Of a DNA stretch of 64,000 nucleotides, positions 43,465 to 52,080 are shown piece by piece. The position numbers were made by a program, and so were the translations under genes. The stretch is from positions 1,054,001 through 1,118,000 of the forward strand of contig CP097466.1 in the NCBI GenBank assembly GCA_041874725.1, read 5' to 3'. Source of the stretch: Duganella sp. BuS-21. GTDB taxonomy: Bacteria; Pseudomonadota; Gammaproteobacteria; Burkholderiales; Burkholderiaceae_D. Position 1 is the stretch's first letter, and every line of letters begins with the position of its first letter. Under the pieces are notes generated by a model. The model worked only from the letters and a program-made list of their open reading frames with translations, did no database searches and was not told the DNA's origin.

Positions 43465-43980
43465 ATGACCATGAAAAAAGCACTTGCCGCCCTGTCGATC
43501 TGCGCCGCCTTCGGTAGCGCCCACGCCGCACCCAAGGCCGACATCGTGCGCCACAAGATTCCGGGGTCGGACTTCCCGATCGCGCTGGCGGTGACGATTC
43601 CGCCGACGGCCACCATCCACTTCATCAGCGGCCAGGTGCCGGCGGTGGTCAACAAGGACGTGGCGGGCGACACGCTGGAAGCCTTCGGCGACACCAAGAC
43701 CCAGACCGAGACGGTGCTCAAGAAGATCAAGGAAATCCTGCAGGGCATGAAGCTGGACATGTCGGACGTGGTGAAGATGCAGGTGTTCCTGGTCGGCGAT
43801 CCGGCCAAGGGCGGCAAGGCCGATACCAAGGGCTTCATGGAGGCTTATACCCAGTACTTCGGCGCCACCGCCCAACCAAGCCCCCAGCTCAACCTGCCGG
43901 CGCGCGCCGTGGTGCAGGTGGCGGGATTGAGCAATCCGGGCTGGCTGGTGGAGATCGAGGTGGTCGCCGCTAAAAAATAA
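43465..43980 (+). CDS. exported RidA/YjgF family protein (imine deaminase-like)
   Basis: A 171-aa protein. The RidA fold is usually cytosolic, but here it follows a signal peptide (MKKALAALSICAAFGSAHA). Family features are visible: FISGQVPAVVN, the TQTETVLKKIKEILQGMKLDMSDVVKMQVFL helix-strand unit, and the catalytic Arg (Arg147, LPARAVVQV) followed by VEIEVVA. RidA enzymes hydrolyse reactive imines to ketones and ammonia. Placed after a Tat-exported amine oxidase, it would plausibly clear the imine product in the periplasm. ATGs at 43465 and 43471 are both possible starts. Confidence 0.85.
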   Translation: MTMKKALAALSICAAFGSAHAAPKADIVRHKIPGSDFPIALAVTIPPTATIHFISGQVPAVVNKDVAGDTLEAFGDTKTQTETVLKKIKEILQGMKLDMSDVVKMQVFLVGDPAKGGKADTKGFMEAYTQYFGATAQPSPQLNLPARAVVQVAGLSNPGWLVEIEVVAAKK

Positions 43981-44034
43981 TTTGTTCGTGCTTCAGGTCT
44001 TAACTTTTTTCATTCAAAAACGGGGAATATAAAT

Positions 44035-46479
44035 ATGCATAAGGCCACACTAAAGATCGGCGTCGCAGCCGTGTTGTCCACGCTGGCATTCGGTGTTTTT
44101 GCTGAAGATGACGTTGCCGCAGCGGCCGACGCGGGCGCCACGCCCAACGTCGGCGCGGTGATCGTGACGGGTACGCGCACCAGCGGCATCAAGGTGGAAA
44201 ACAGCGCATCGCCGATCCAGGTGCTCGACGCCGCATCGCTGCAGCGCACCGGCCAGCCGGACCTGATCCAGGCGCTGGCGCAGAATCTGCCGTCGTTTAC
44301 GGCGCAGGCCTTCGGCGGCGACACCGCCAACCTGACGCTGTCGGCCCGCCTGCGCGGCCTGAGCCCGAACAACACCCTGGTCCTGATCAACGGCAAGCGC
44401 CGTCACGGCACCTCGAATCTGGCGGTGCTGGGCGGACCATACCAGGGCGGCGCAGCGGCCGACCTGAACTTCATTCCCGTTTCGGCCATCGACCACATTG
44501 AAGTGCTGCAGGACGGCGCGGCCGCGCAATACGGCTCGGACGCGATCGCCGGCGTGGTCAACATCATCCTGAAATCGAACAACCACGGCGGCACCGCCAC
44601 CGCCAACGCCGGCGGCTACGTCGACGGCGGCGGCCGCACCCTGGGCGCCTCGGCCAACATCGGCACCGAGCCGTTCGCGGACGCCTTCCTGAGCCTGACG
44701 GCCGAATCGAAGTATCACGGCTACAGCGACCGTGGCGGCATCGACCCGCGCGTGATCACGCCGGCCAACCAGGCCGCTTATCCCGGCATGTTCCAGCAGC
44801 CCGGCTACCCGCACGTCAACCACATTTCTGGCGACGCGCAGTACCACCTGAGTATCTTCGCCGCCAACTTCGGCTGGGACATCTCGCCGGACACGCAGCT
44901 GTACGCGATCGCCACCGCCGGCCGCAAGGAAGCGCGCGCGTTCGAGAACTATCGCCTGCCGAGCCGTCTGCCGAAGATCTATCCGACCGGCTTCTCGCCG
45001 AAGGAAACCATCCGCGAGGAAGACATGGGCCTGACCGCCGGCCTCAAAGGCAAGGCCGCCGGCTGGAACCTGGACCTGAGCACCACCTACGGCCGCGACA
45101 AGTCGCGCATCGGCGTCGAAGACTCGGGCAACGTCTCGCTGTTCAACGACACCGGCTACACGCCGACCGTGTTCAAGGCCGGCACCTTCATCGCCAGCCA
45201 GTTCACCACCACGCTGGAGGCGAGCAAGGAGTTCGACATCGGCTGGAGCAAGCCGCTGAACATCGCCGGCGGTATCGAGCACCGCATCGACAAGTACGAG
45301 ATCGAAGCCGGCGACGCCGCTTCGCGCTACAAGGAAGGTTCGCAGTCCTATCCTGGCTTCTCGCTGACCGACGCCGGCAGCCATCGCCGCACCAACCAGG
45401 CGGCCTACATCGACTTCGCCGGCAGCCCGATCACCGACCTGACGGTCGACCTGGCCGGCCGCTATGAGCACTTCAGCGATTTCGGCAACGCCAAGGTCGG
45501 CAAGCTGACCAGCCGCTATGACTTCTCGCCGGTGGTGGCGCTGCGCGGCACCTTCTCCAACGGCTTCCGCGCGCCGACCCTGGCCGAGTCCTACTACTCG
45601 GCCACCAACGTCGGCCCGACCTCGGCCTTCGTGCAGCTGGCGCCGAATTCGGCCGGCGCCAAGCTGGTGGGCGTGGATGGTTTGAAGCCTGAGCGTTCGA
45701 CCAACTTCAGCATGGGCCTGGTGCTCAACCCGGTCAGCAACGTGGCCGTGACGATGGACGTGTACCAGATCTCGATCCGCGACCGCATCGTCGGTTCGGG
45801 CGCCTTGTACGGTTCGGGCGGCGGCACCAACTCGCCGGCCGTGATCGCGGCGATCAAGGCCAACGGCAATGTCCTCGATAGCACCGTCAGCCAGACCGGT
45901 ATCAACATCTTCTCGAATGCGGTCAACACCCGCAGCCGGGGCCTGGAGTTCGTCACCACGGTGAATTCCAACTACGGCACCGGCGGCAAGGTGGACTGGT
46001 CGATCGCGGCCAACTACAACAAGGTCGAAGTCACCAAGATCAACCAGGCGCCGGCGCAGTTGCTGCCGCAAACGCTGCTCGACAAGACCGCGATTTCGGA
46101 CCTGGAAACGGCTTCGCCGAAGATGCGCGTCAACCTGGGCGCGTTGTGGAAGATCGGCAACTGGACCGTCAACCTGCGTGAAGCGATCTATGGCAAGGCG
46201 TCGGAGTACGGCAGCGAAGACGGCTCGGTGTATCACCTGACGGAGATCAAACCGAAGGCCATCACCGATCTGGAAGTGGGCTACAAGATCAGCAACGCGT
46301 GGTCGGTGGCGGTGGGTGCGAACAACCTGTTCAACATCTATCCTAACGGCGTCAATCCTGCGCTGCTGGCCGACCAGCGCGCAGCGGGTGACAACGCGGC
46401 GGTCCACGTGCTGGCGACGTTCTCGCCGTTCGGTATCAACGGCGGCTACTACTACGCACGGGCCAACTACAAGTTCTAA
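44035..46479 (+). CDS. TonB-dependent outer-membrane receptor
   Basis: An 814-aa receptor. It has a signal peptide (cleavage after FGVFA), VGAVIVTGTRTSG as TonB-box region and plug start, the plug motif LVLINGKRRHG and VLQDGAAAQYGSDAIAGVVNIIL, and a barrel ending YYYARANYKF. It begins 54 bases after the RidA gene and is followed by a terminator, so it is probably the last gene of the amine oxidase operon. It likely imports the amine or amino-acid derivative handled by the upstream enzymes. The ligand itself cannot be read from the sequence. It resembles the receptor at 17721 in plug region and size. Confidence 0.93.
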   Translation: MHKATLKIGVAAVLSTLAFGVFAEDDVAAAADAGATPNVGAVIVTGTRTSGIKVENSASPIQVLDAASLQRTGQPDLIQALAQNLPSFTAQAFGGDTANLTLSARLRGLSPNNTLVLINGKRRHGTSNLAVLGGPYQGGAAADLNFIPVSAIDHIEVLQDGAAAQYGSDAIAGVVNIILKSNNHGGTATANAGGYVDGGGRTLGASANIGTEPFADAFLSLTAESKYHGYSDRGGIDPRVITPANQAAYPGMFQQPGYPHVNHISGDAQYHLSIFAANFGWDISPDTQLYAIATAGRKEARAFENYRLPSRLPKIYPTGFSPKETIREEDMGLTAGLKGKAAGWNLDLSTTYGRDKSRIGVEDSGNVSLFNDTGYTPTVFKAGTFIASQFTTTLEASKEFDIGWSKPLNIAGGIEHRIDKYEIEAGDAASRYKEGSQSYPGFSLTDAGSHRRTNQAAYIDFAGSPITDLTVDLAGRYEHFSDFGNAKVGKLTSRYDFSPVVALRGTFSNGFRAPTLAESYYSATNVGPTSAFVQLAPNSAGAKLVGVDGLKPERSTNFSMGLVLNPVSNVAVTMDVYQISIRDRIVGSGALYGSGGGTNSPAVIAAIKANGNVLDSTVSQTGINIFSNAVNTRSRGLEFVTTVNSNYGTGGKVDWSIAANYNKVEVTKINQAPAQLLPQTLLDKTAISDLETASPKMRVNLGALWKIGNWTVNLREAIYGKASEYGSEDGSVYHLTEIKPKAITDLEVGYKISNAWSVAVGANNLFNIYPNGVNPALLADQRAAGDNAAVHVLATFSPFGINGGYYYARANYKF

Positions 46480-46498
46480 GCGGGGGCGTTTAGTTTGG

Positions 46499-46526
46499 GC
46501 CGCCCTTTCGGGGGCGGCTTTTTTTT
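46499..46526 (+). terminator. rho-independent terminator after the receptor gene
   Basis: GCCGCC and GGCGGC form the stem around CTTTCGGG, followed by eight T, about 20 bases after the stop. It closes the amine-oxidase operon. Confidence 0.88.
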
Positions 46527-46547
46527 GGTTTGCTGTCGATTCTCACC

Positions 46548-46600
46548 CCGACCCTGGGCCGCAGCGGTGTGCGGGTTTTGCTGGTGCCGCACGTTTTTAG
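46548..46600 (+). repeat. dispersed intergenic repeat, copy C
   Basis: Matches copy B (23191-23245) from CCGACCCTG through GGTGTGCGGGTTT and GGTGCCGC to a T-rich end, with one inserted G near the start and a few substitutions. It lies between the terminator and the next gene. Confidence 0.75.
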
Positions 46601-46666
46601 ACCGGCCGGCAACGTCAACCCCTTCGCTTTGTGGTGTAGCATGCGGGATCGATCAAGGAGTGATGC

Positions 46667-47572
46667 ATGCTGAAGAAAATGCGCAGGACTTTGCTGGCTG
46701 CGGCCATGGCCGGTGGTGTGGGCGGCGCTGTCGTCGCGACAGCCGCGCCCATGACCTTGCAGGATTACCTGGCCCTGAGCGGGCCGGCGCCAACCCGGCA
46801 TGTGGCCTACGGCGCCGCGCCGTCGCAGTTCGCGGAGCTGTTCCAGCCGGCCGGCGAAGGTTTGTTCCCGGTGGCCGTGATCATCCACGGCGGTTGCTGG
46901 ACCAAGGAGTTCGGCGGCATCACGCAGATGCGCAATATGGCCGGCGACCTGGCCGCCCAAGGCGTCGCGGTGTGGAACGTGGAGTACCGCCGCTACGATG
47001 AGGAGGGCGGCGGCTACCCCGGCATGTACCACGACGTGGCCAGCGCCATGGACCGCCTGCGCACGCTGGCGCCCGAACACAAGCTCGATCTGTCGCGCAT
47101 CGTGCTGGTCGGCCATTCGGCCGGCGGACACCTGGCGCAGTGGGCCGGTTCGCGCGCCAGGCTGCCGCGCAGCAGTGCCTTGTACGTGGCCGATGCGCTG
47201 CCGGTGCCGGTGGTGATCAGCCTTGGCGGCCTGGCCGACCTGCGCAACGAGCAGGCGCTGATCAAGACCAGCTGCGACCGCGACATGGCGCAACTGGCCG
47301 GCGTGGCCAGCGCCGCGCGTCCCGACATCTTCAGCGACACCTCGCCGGCCGAACTGCTGCCGGCCGGCGTGCGCACGGTGTTGATCCACGGCGAACACGA
47401 CACCATCTCGCCGCCGCGCGTGGGCCAGGACTACGCGCGCCGCGCGCAAGCCGCCGGCGATGCCGCCGAGGTGCTGGTGCTGCCCGGCGGCAGCCACTAC
47501 GACGAAGTGGCCGCCAGCTCGCCGTCATGGGCCATCGTCTCCGCGCAAATCCGCAAGGCGCTGGGCTTGTAA
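46667..47572 (+). CDS. exported alpha/beta hydrolase (esterase, BD-FAE/kynurenine formamidase-like)
   Basis: A 301-aa hydrolase with a signal peptide (MLKKMRRTLLAAAMAGGVGGAVVATAA). The oxyanion motif HGGCW at about 86-90 and the nucleophile Ser151 in GHSAGGH belong to the HGG-type esterase and kynurenine formamidase group. Asp in LIHGEHDTISPP and His in LPGGSHYDE complete the triad. Export makes a role in tryptophan breakdown less likely than periplasmic ester cleavage. The ribosome binding site is AAGGAG. It converges on the MazG-like gene. Confidence 0.85.
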   Translation: MLKKMRRTLLAAAMAGGVGGAVVATAAPMTLQDYLALSGPAPTRHVAYGAAPSQFAELFQPAGEGLFPVAVIIHGGCWTKEFGGITQMRNMAGDLAAQGVAVWNVEYRRYDEEGGGYPGMYHDVASAMDRLRTLAPEHKLDLSRIVLVGHSAGGHLAQWAGSRARLPRSSALYVADALPVPVVISLGGLADLRNEQALIKTSCDRDMAQLAGVASAARPDIFSDTSPAELLPAGVRTVLIHGEHDTISPPRVGQDYARRAQAAGDAAEVLVLPGGSHYDEVAASSPSWAIVSAQIRKALGL

Positions 47573-47607
47573 AAATCTCAAGCAGTCCGTTTTGATGCCG
47601 CCCAAGG

Positions 47608-47943
47608 TCAGGTAAGCGCGGAGCCTGGTCCCGGCGGGTATTTGATGGCGTTGACGGTCATTTTTTCGACGGCGGCGTCGTGCAGGTCGACATCCAGCTT
47701 GTCGGCCAGTTGCACCAGGTAGAGCAGCACGTCGGCCAGCTCGTGGCGCACGGCGGCGCGCGTCGGGGCATCAAGTTCGTCACCGGCGCCGGTGGGCAGC
47801 CATTGGAAGTGTTCCGCCACTTCGGCGACTTCCACCGACATGGCCATGACCAGATTTTTCGGCGTGTGGTAGGGCGCCCAGTTTCGCTCGAGGGCGAATT
47901 GGCGCGTGCGTTCGCGTAAATCGTGCAGGTCGGATGTTTTCAT
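47608..47943 (-). CDS. MazG-like nucleotide pyrophosphohydrolase
   Basis: A 111-aa all-alpha NTP pyrophosphatase of the MazG-like type. Two metal-binding motifs are clear: E-x-x-E in SVEVAEVAEHFQW and E-x-x-D in HELADVLLYLVQLAD. A Trp near residue 20 (RNWAPYHTPKNLVMAMS) is also typical. It hydrolyses nucleoside triphosphates to monophosphates, often to remove non-canonical nucleotides. The ATG at 47943 is chosen because the family starts with this short amphipathic helix; the in-frame extension to 47982 adds unrelated residues. Cytoplasmic, single gene. Confidence 0.88.
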   Translation of the reverse strand: MKTSDLHDLRERTRQFALERNWAPYHTPKNLVMAMSVEVAEVAEHFQWLPTGAGDELDAPTRAAVRHELADVLLYLVQLADKLDVDLHDAAVEKMTVNAIKYPPGPGSALT

Positions 47944-48068
47944 CCCGCTATGGTAGCACCGGCGTTTGCGCGTTTCATCCACGATTTTCTACCGTTCGTC
48001 GCAAGGCCCCGTTGAGCACCGGCGCTGCTGGCTATAGTGGCGCCACGATAACTTACAGGACAGCCATC

Positions 48069-48947
48069 ATGCGCCGCACTTCCATCGCTCTCGCCACCGT
48101 CGCCGCCTTTTCCATCCTCGCCGGCTGCGCCGTGATCGTGGTGCCGGACAACGGCGACGGCAGCGTCAACTTCAAGTCCGCCTTCAGCGCCGATGCGGTG
48201 CAGGGCAACGGTCAGAACGCCGTCGAGAACCGCCAGATCGCCACGCTCGACGGTGTCGATATCAACGGCCCGATGCAGGTCGAGATCCGTGTCGGCCAGG
48301 CCGCCACACTGCAGGTGGAGGGCGACAGCAATATCTTGCCGCTGCTGCGCACCGATGCCAGCGGCGGCACGCTGCGCGTGTGGGTCGAAGGGAATGTGCG
48401 CACCGTGAATCCGCTGCGCGTGACCTATACCACGCCGTCGCTGCGCCAGCTGGCCGCCAACGGTTCCGGCTCGCTGTCGGTCAATGGCTTGAATGGCGGT
48501 CCGCTGGAGCTATCGCTCAACGGTTCGCGGTCGGTGCGCCTGCACGGTAGCGTGGAGCGCCTGGACGCGCGCCTGAACGGTTCCGGCGGGCTGAATGCTG
48601 CCGGCCTGCGTAGCGGCGCCACCGTGGCGCGCCTGAACGGTTCCGGACGACTGGACCTGGGCCAGATCAACGGCGATTCGCTCCACCTGGATTTGCGTGG
48701 CTCCGGTGGCGCCAACGCCAGCGGCAACGTGCGCCATATGACGGTGCGCCTGAACGGTTCCGGCAGCGCCGACCTTGCCGGCCTGAGCAGCCAGAGCGCG
48801 GACCTGAGCAGCAATGGCTCGGGCAGCATCGCCGCCACCGTAACGCAGTCGCTGGTGGCCAACACCAACGGCTCCGGCGGCGTGACCGTCTACGGCAATC
48901 CGTCGCAGCGCAATGTCAGCGGCAAGCGCGTGACGGTGGTGAACTAA
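48069..48947 (+). CDS. GIN-domain (DUF2807) lipoprotein
   Basis: A 292-aa lipoprotein. The signal ends in ILAGC (Cys20). After a short linker the DUF2807/GIN domain starts at about 60 (IATLDGVDINGPMQVEIRVGQAATLQVEGD). The rest is a repetitive beta-helix with LNGSG-type turns every 15-20 residues (LNGSGGLNAAGL, LNGSGRLDLG, LNGSGSADLAG). Function of the domain is unknown; in other bacteria it is periplasmic or surface. The ribosome binding site is AGGA. The gene ends four bases from the convergent GGDEF-EAL gene. A shorter GIN protein is at 51339. Confidence 0.85.
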   Translation: MRRTSIALATVAAFSILAGCAVIVVPDNGDGSVNFKSAFSADAVQGNGQNAVENRQIATLDGVDINGPMQVEIRVGQAATLQVEGDSNILPLLRTDASGGTLRVWVEGNVRTVNPLRVTYTTPSLRQLAANGSGSLSVNGLNGGPLELSLNGSRSVRLHGSVERLDARLNGSGGLNAAGLRSGATVARLNGSGRLDLGQINGDSLHLDLRGSGGANASGNVRHMTVRLNGSGSADLAGLSSQSADLSSNGSGSIAATVTQSLVANTNGSGGVTVYGNPSQRNVSGKRVTVVN

Positions 48948-48951
48948 GTAG

Positions 48952-51252
48952 TTAGCCGGCCGCCGTCGCTACGGCGGCGCTGCCGGCCAGCTGCGCGATC
49001 ATGGCCGCCAGCGGCATCGGCCGGGCGTACAGATAGCCCTGCATGCAATTGCAGTCGTGGGCGATCAGGAAATCGGCCTGGGCCTGCGTCTCCACGCCTT
49101 CGGCCACCACGCGCAGGCCGAGGTGGCCCGCCATCGCCAGGATGGATTGCACCAGCGCCTTGCTGTTGGCGTCTTCCGGCGTGTCCATGATGAAGCTGCG
49201 GTCGATCTTCAGCTCATACAGCGGCATTTTTTTCAGATAGGCCATGCTGGAATAGCCGGTGCCGAAATCGTCGATCGAGAAACGCAGGCCCAGCGCGGTC
49301 AGCTGGTGCATGCGGGCGATGGTGTCGTCCATCTTGTCGATCAACAGTCCCTCGGTCACCTCCAGCACCAGCAAGTGTGCCGGGGCGCCGGTGTCGGCCA
49401 GCGTGCGCTGCACCTGCTCGACAAAGTCGGCTTGGCGGAATTGGGTCGGGCTGACGTTGACCGACAGCGGCATCTCCAGCCCCGCCGCCCGCAGCCGCAG
49501 CACGGCCTCGCAGGCCTGGCGCAGGGCCCAGGCTCCCAACTCCACGATCAGCCCCGATTCCTCGGCCACCGGAATGAAGACGTTCGGCGGCACCATGCCG
49601 CCGCCGGCCTGCGGCCAGCGCATCAGCAATTCGCCGCCGACGGCGCGGCCGTCGCGGTCCACCTGCGCCTGCACGTGCATCTGCAGGTCGCCGGCGGCCA
49701 GCGCGGCGGCCAGGTCGCGTTCGATGGTCAGGCGCCGCTCGACGTCGGCCTGCATCGCCGCTTCGAAGAAGGCCACGCCGTTGCGGCCGTCGGACTTGGC
49801 GCGGTACATGGCGGTGTCGGCTTCGCGCAGCAGGTCGTGCGCGCTCTGGCTCTGACCCTGGCCATCGGCCGCGCCGGTCTTGGGCAGCATGGTCACGCCG
49901 ATGCTGGCGGTGGACGTGTAGCTCTGTCCCTCGATCTCGAAATCCTGGCCGATGGCGTGGCGGATTTTTTCGGCCACTGTTTGTGCCGCATGGGTGGCGC
50001 CGGGCAGCTCGTGCGACAGGTGGCCGAGCAGCACCACGAATTCGTCGCCGCCGATGCGCGCCACGGTGTCGGCCTTGCGCATCAAGTTGCTCAGGCGGGC
50101 GGCGGCGTTGCGCAGCAGGGCGTCGCCGATGGCGTGGCCGCGCGCGTCGTTGATGGTCTTGAAGCGATCGAGGTCGATGAACATCACCGCGCTGTAAGTG
50201 CCGCCGCGCTCCGAGCTGGCCAGCAGCTTGTCGATGCGGTCCATCAGCAGGCGGCGGTTGGGCAGGCCGGTGAGCACGTCGAAGAAGGCCAGGCGGTGGA
50301 TGTCGTCCTGCGATTTTTTGCGCTCGGTGATGTCGCGCTCGACCGCCACCCAGTGGGTGTTGACGCCGCCTTCGTCGGCAAACGGCACCAGTTCGGTCTC
50401 GACCCAGTAGGCCTCGCCGCCCTTGGTGTAGTTGAGCAGCTCGGCGCGCACCGGCTGGCTGCGCGCCATGTGGCGTTCAATCTCGTCGATCACGGACGAC
50501 TCGGTGTCCGGCCCGCGCAGCATGCGCAGGTTCTGGCCCAGCACCTCGGCGCGCGTGTAGCCGGTGCGGCGCTCGAACGCCTCGTTGACGAAGATGATGT
50601 GCTGCGCGGTTTCCGGGGCGGTGGCGTCCTTGTCGACTTCGGCGATCAGCACCATGTCGTTGAGGCGCGCCACGGCGGCGGCGGTCAGGCGCAGTTCGGC
50701 GTTGAGCTCGGACAGCTTGCCGAGCGAGCGCTCCAGGTGCTGCAGCAGCACCGCGCACGACAGCGTCAGCACGGCCGTCATGAACATGAAGTTGATCGAA
50801 ATGATGGCGGCCTTCAGGAAGCCGTAGTCGGGCAGGCCTTCCAGGTGCAGGCTGGCGTTGTCCTCGAAGCCCAGCACCATGACGGCCAGGCCGGCCAGGG
50901 CCAGGGTCCACAGCGCCGGGCGCAGGCCGAGCAGCAGCGCCGCCAGCACCGGCACCGCCATCAGGTAGATCTGGCTGACCGGCCCCACCTTGAGCAGCAG
51001 CGCCAGGCCGACCACGAAGGCCACCGCCAGGAAGTTCACCACGCGCGCCGTGTAGGCCAGGCTGCGCCAGCGCCAGATCACCCCTATCCATATCAGCGCC
51101 AGGCTGTCGACGACGGCGATCGACCACATGCCTTCGCTGACGGCCAGCAGCACGCTGGGCACCGCCGTGAATAGTCCGAGCAGGAACACGACCAGCAGCA
51201 GCTTGGCGAAGATCTGCGCGCGCCAGTGCGCTATGTCGTTTGCCACAGCCAC
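48952..51252 (-). CDS. membrane GGDEF-EAL protein with PAS domain
   Basis: A 766-aa c-di-GMP enzyme. About six membrane segments fill residues 15-175, forming a MASE-like sensor of unknown ligand. A PAS/PAC domain follows at about 195-320 (FVNEAFERRTGYTRAEVLG). The GGDEF domain carries an intact GGDEF at 401-405 and an I-site RKAD at 392-395. The EAL domain shows Glu541 (GGELLMRW, so ELL instead of EAL), NVSPTQF, EVTEG, DDFGTGYSS, KIDRSF and EGVET. Both synthesis and breakdown look possible. It lies between two GIN-domain genes and converges on the one at 48069. Confidence 0.9.
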   Translation of the reverse strand: MAVANDIAHWRAQIFAKLLLVVFLLGLFTAVPSVLLAVSEGMWSIAVVDSLALIWIGVIWRWRSLAYTARVVNFLAVAFVVGLALLLKVGPVSQIYLMAVPVLAALLLGLRPALWTLALAGLAVMVLGFEDNASLHLEGLPDYGFLKAAIISINFMFMTAVLTLSCAVLLQHLERSLGKLSELNAELRLTAAAVARLNDMVLIAEVDKDATAPETAQHIIFVNEAFERRTGYTRAEVLGQNLRMLRGPDTESSVIDEIERHMARSQPVRAELLNYTKGGEAYWVETELVPFADEGGVNTHWVAVERDITERKKSQDDIHRLAFFDVLTGLPNRRLLMDRIDKLLASSERGGTYSAVMFIDLDRFKTINDARGHAIGDALLRNAAARLSNLMRKADTVARIGGDEFVVLLGHLSHELPGATHAAQTVAEKIRHAIGQDFEIEGQSYTSTASIGVTMLPKTGAADGQGQSQSAHDLLREADTAMYRAKSDGRNGVAFFEAAMQADVERRLTIERDLAAALAAGDLQMHVQAQVDRDGRAVGGELLMRWPQAGGGMVPPNVFIPVAEESGLIVELGAWALRQACEAVLRLRAAGLEMPLSVNVSPTQFRQADFVEQVQRTLADTGAPAHLLVLEVTEGLLIDKMDDTIARMHQLTALGLRFSIDDFGTGYSSMAYLKKMPLYELKIDRSFIMDTPEDANSKALVQSILAMAGHLGLRVVAEGVETQAQADFLIAHDCNCMQGYLYARPMPLAAMIAQLAGSAAVATAAG

Positions 51253-51338
51253 GAGAAAAAACCTCCAGATGCGTTATGTTCTTATGGCACCGATAGTACC
51301 CGCAATCGCTTCTTGTGTCACTGAGGCAATTAAATACC

Positions 51339-51965
51339 TCAATCGCCGGCGCGCACGTTGCCGATGCCGGAGACGTCCTTGTTGACGGTTTTCGGCTTGC
51401 CGTAATAGGTCAGGCCGCCGATGCCCTTGGCCACCGCGTTCAGCAGTTCCGAAGCGTAGACGCTGACATTGCCCACGCCCTCGAACTGGACGTCGACCCG
51501 CTCGGCGCGCAGCTTGCTGGTATCGACTTCGCCCACGCCCTTGGCGTTCAGGCGCAGGTATTTGACCTTGCCGTCGGCGGCCAGGTGGCCGGCGCCCAGG
51601 TAGCTGATGTCCAGGCGGTCGGAGTTGACCTTGTGGAGCAGGGTTTCGCCGGCGCCTTCCACCTTGACCCGGCTCAGCGAGGGCATGGTGATGGTGATGG
51701 TCGGCGCGCCCTTGCTGTTATTGAATTGTTTTTCCGGCAGAATGAGCTGCAACTCGTTGTCGACTACCTCGGTCTTGAGGGCGGCGACGAACTTGTCCTC
51801 GCCGCTGACCACCACCGACTGCGTCTTGCCGACCTCGACCTTCATGGCGAAGGCGCCCTTGGCGTTGATGGCGATGAAGCCGGGCAGCGTGCGGGTGGAT
51901 TCGGCCGCGTGGGCATGGATGGCGAACAGGGCAGGGATCAGGACGGCGACAGCGGTACGGCGCAT
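51339..51965 (-). CDS. exported GIN-domain (DUF2807) protein
   Basis: A 208-aa protein with a signal peptide (MRRTAVAVLIPALFAIHAHA) and a single DUF2807/GIN domain from about 28 (FIAINAKGAFAMKVEVGKTQSVVVSGED). It continues as beta-helix rungs such as RVKVEGAGETLLHKV, YLGAGHLAADGKV and VQFEGVGNVSVYA, and ends SGIGNVRAGD. It is not a lipoprotein, unlike the related protein at 48069. The two share the N-terminal strand pattern and the GIN-type rungs. Its start is followed by a gap to the divergent region, and the GGDEF-EAL gene lies just downstream in the same direction, 86 bp away. Confidence 0.85.
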   Translation of the reverse strand: MRRTAVAVLIPALFAIHAHAAESTRTLPGFIAINAKGAFAMKVEVGKTQSVVVSGEDKFVAALKTEVVDNELQLILPEKQFNNSKGAPTITITMPSLSRVKVEGAGETLLHKVNSDRLDISYLGAGHLAADGKVKYLRLNAKGVGEVDTSKLRAERVDVQFEGVGNVSVYASELLNAVAKGIGGLTYYGKPKTVNKDVSGIGNVRAGD

Positions 51966-52080
51966 GAGAATTCCTCGGTAAAGTTAACAAATCCTACAAT
52001 ATTAATTTTACTGAACTTATTCTCATGCGCCGACAAGTTTACGACGAACGGCGCAAATCCGGGGCTGTGTTGCGCCCGGA

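Noticed and set aside
44050..46407. Long - strand frame opposite the second TonB receptor
   Set aside because: Antisense shadow; compositionally biased and without motifs.
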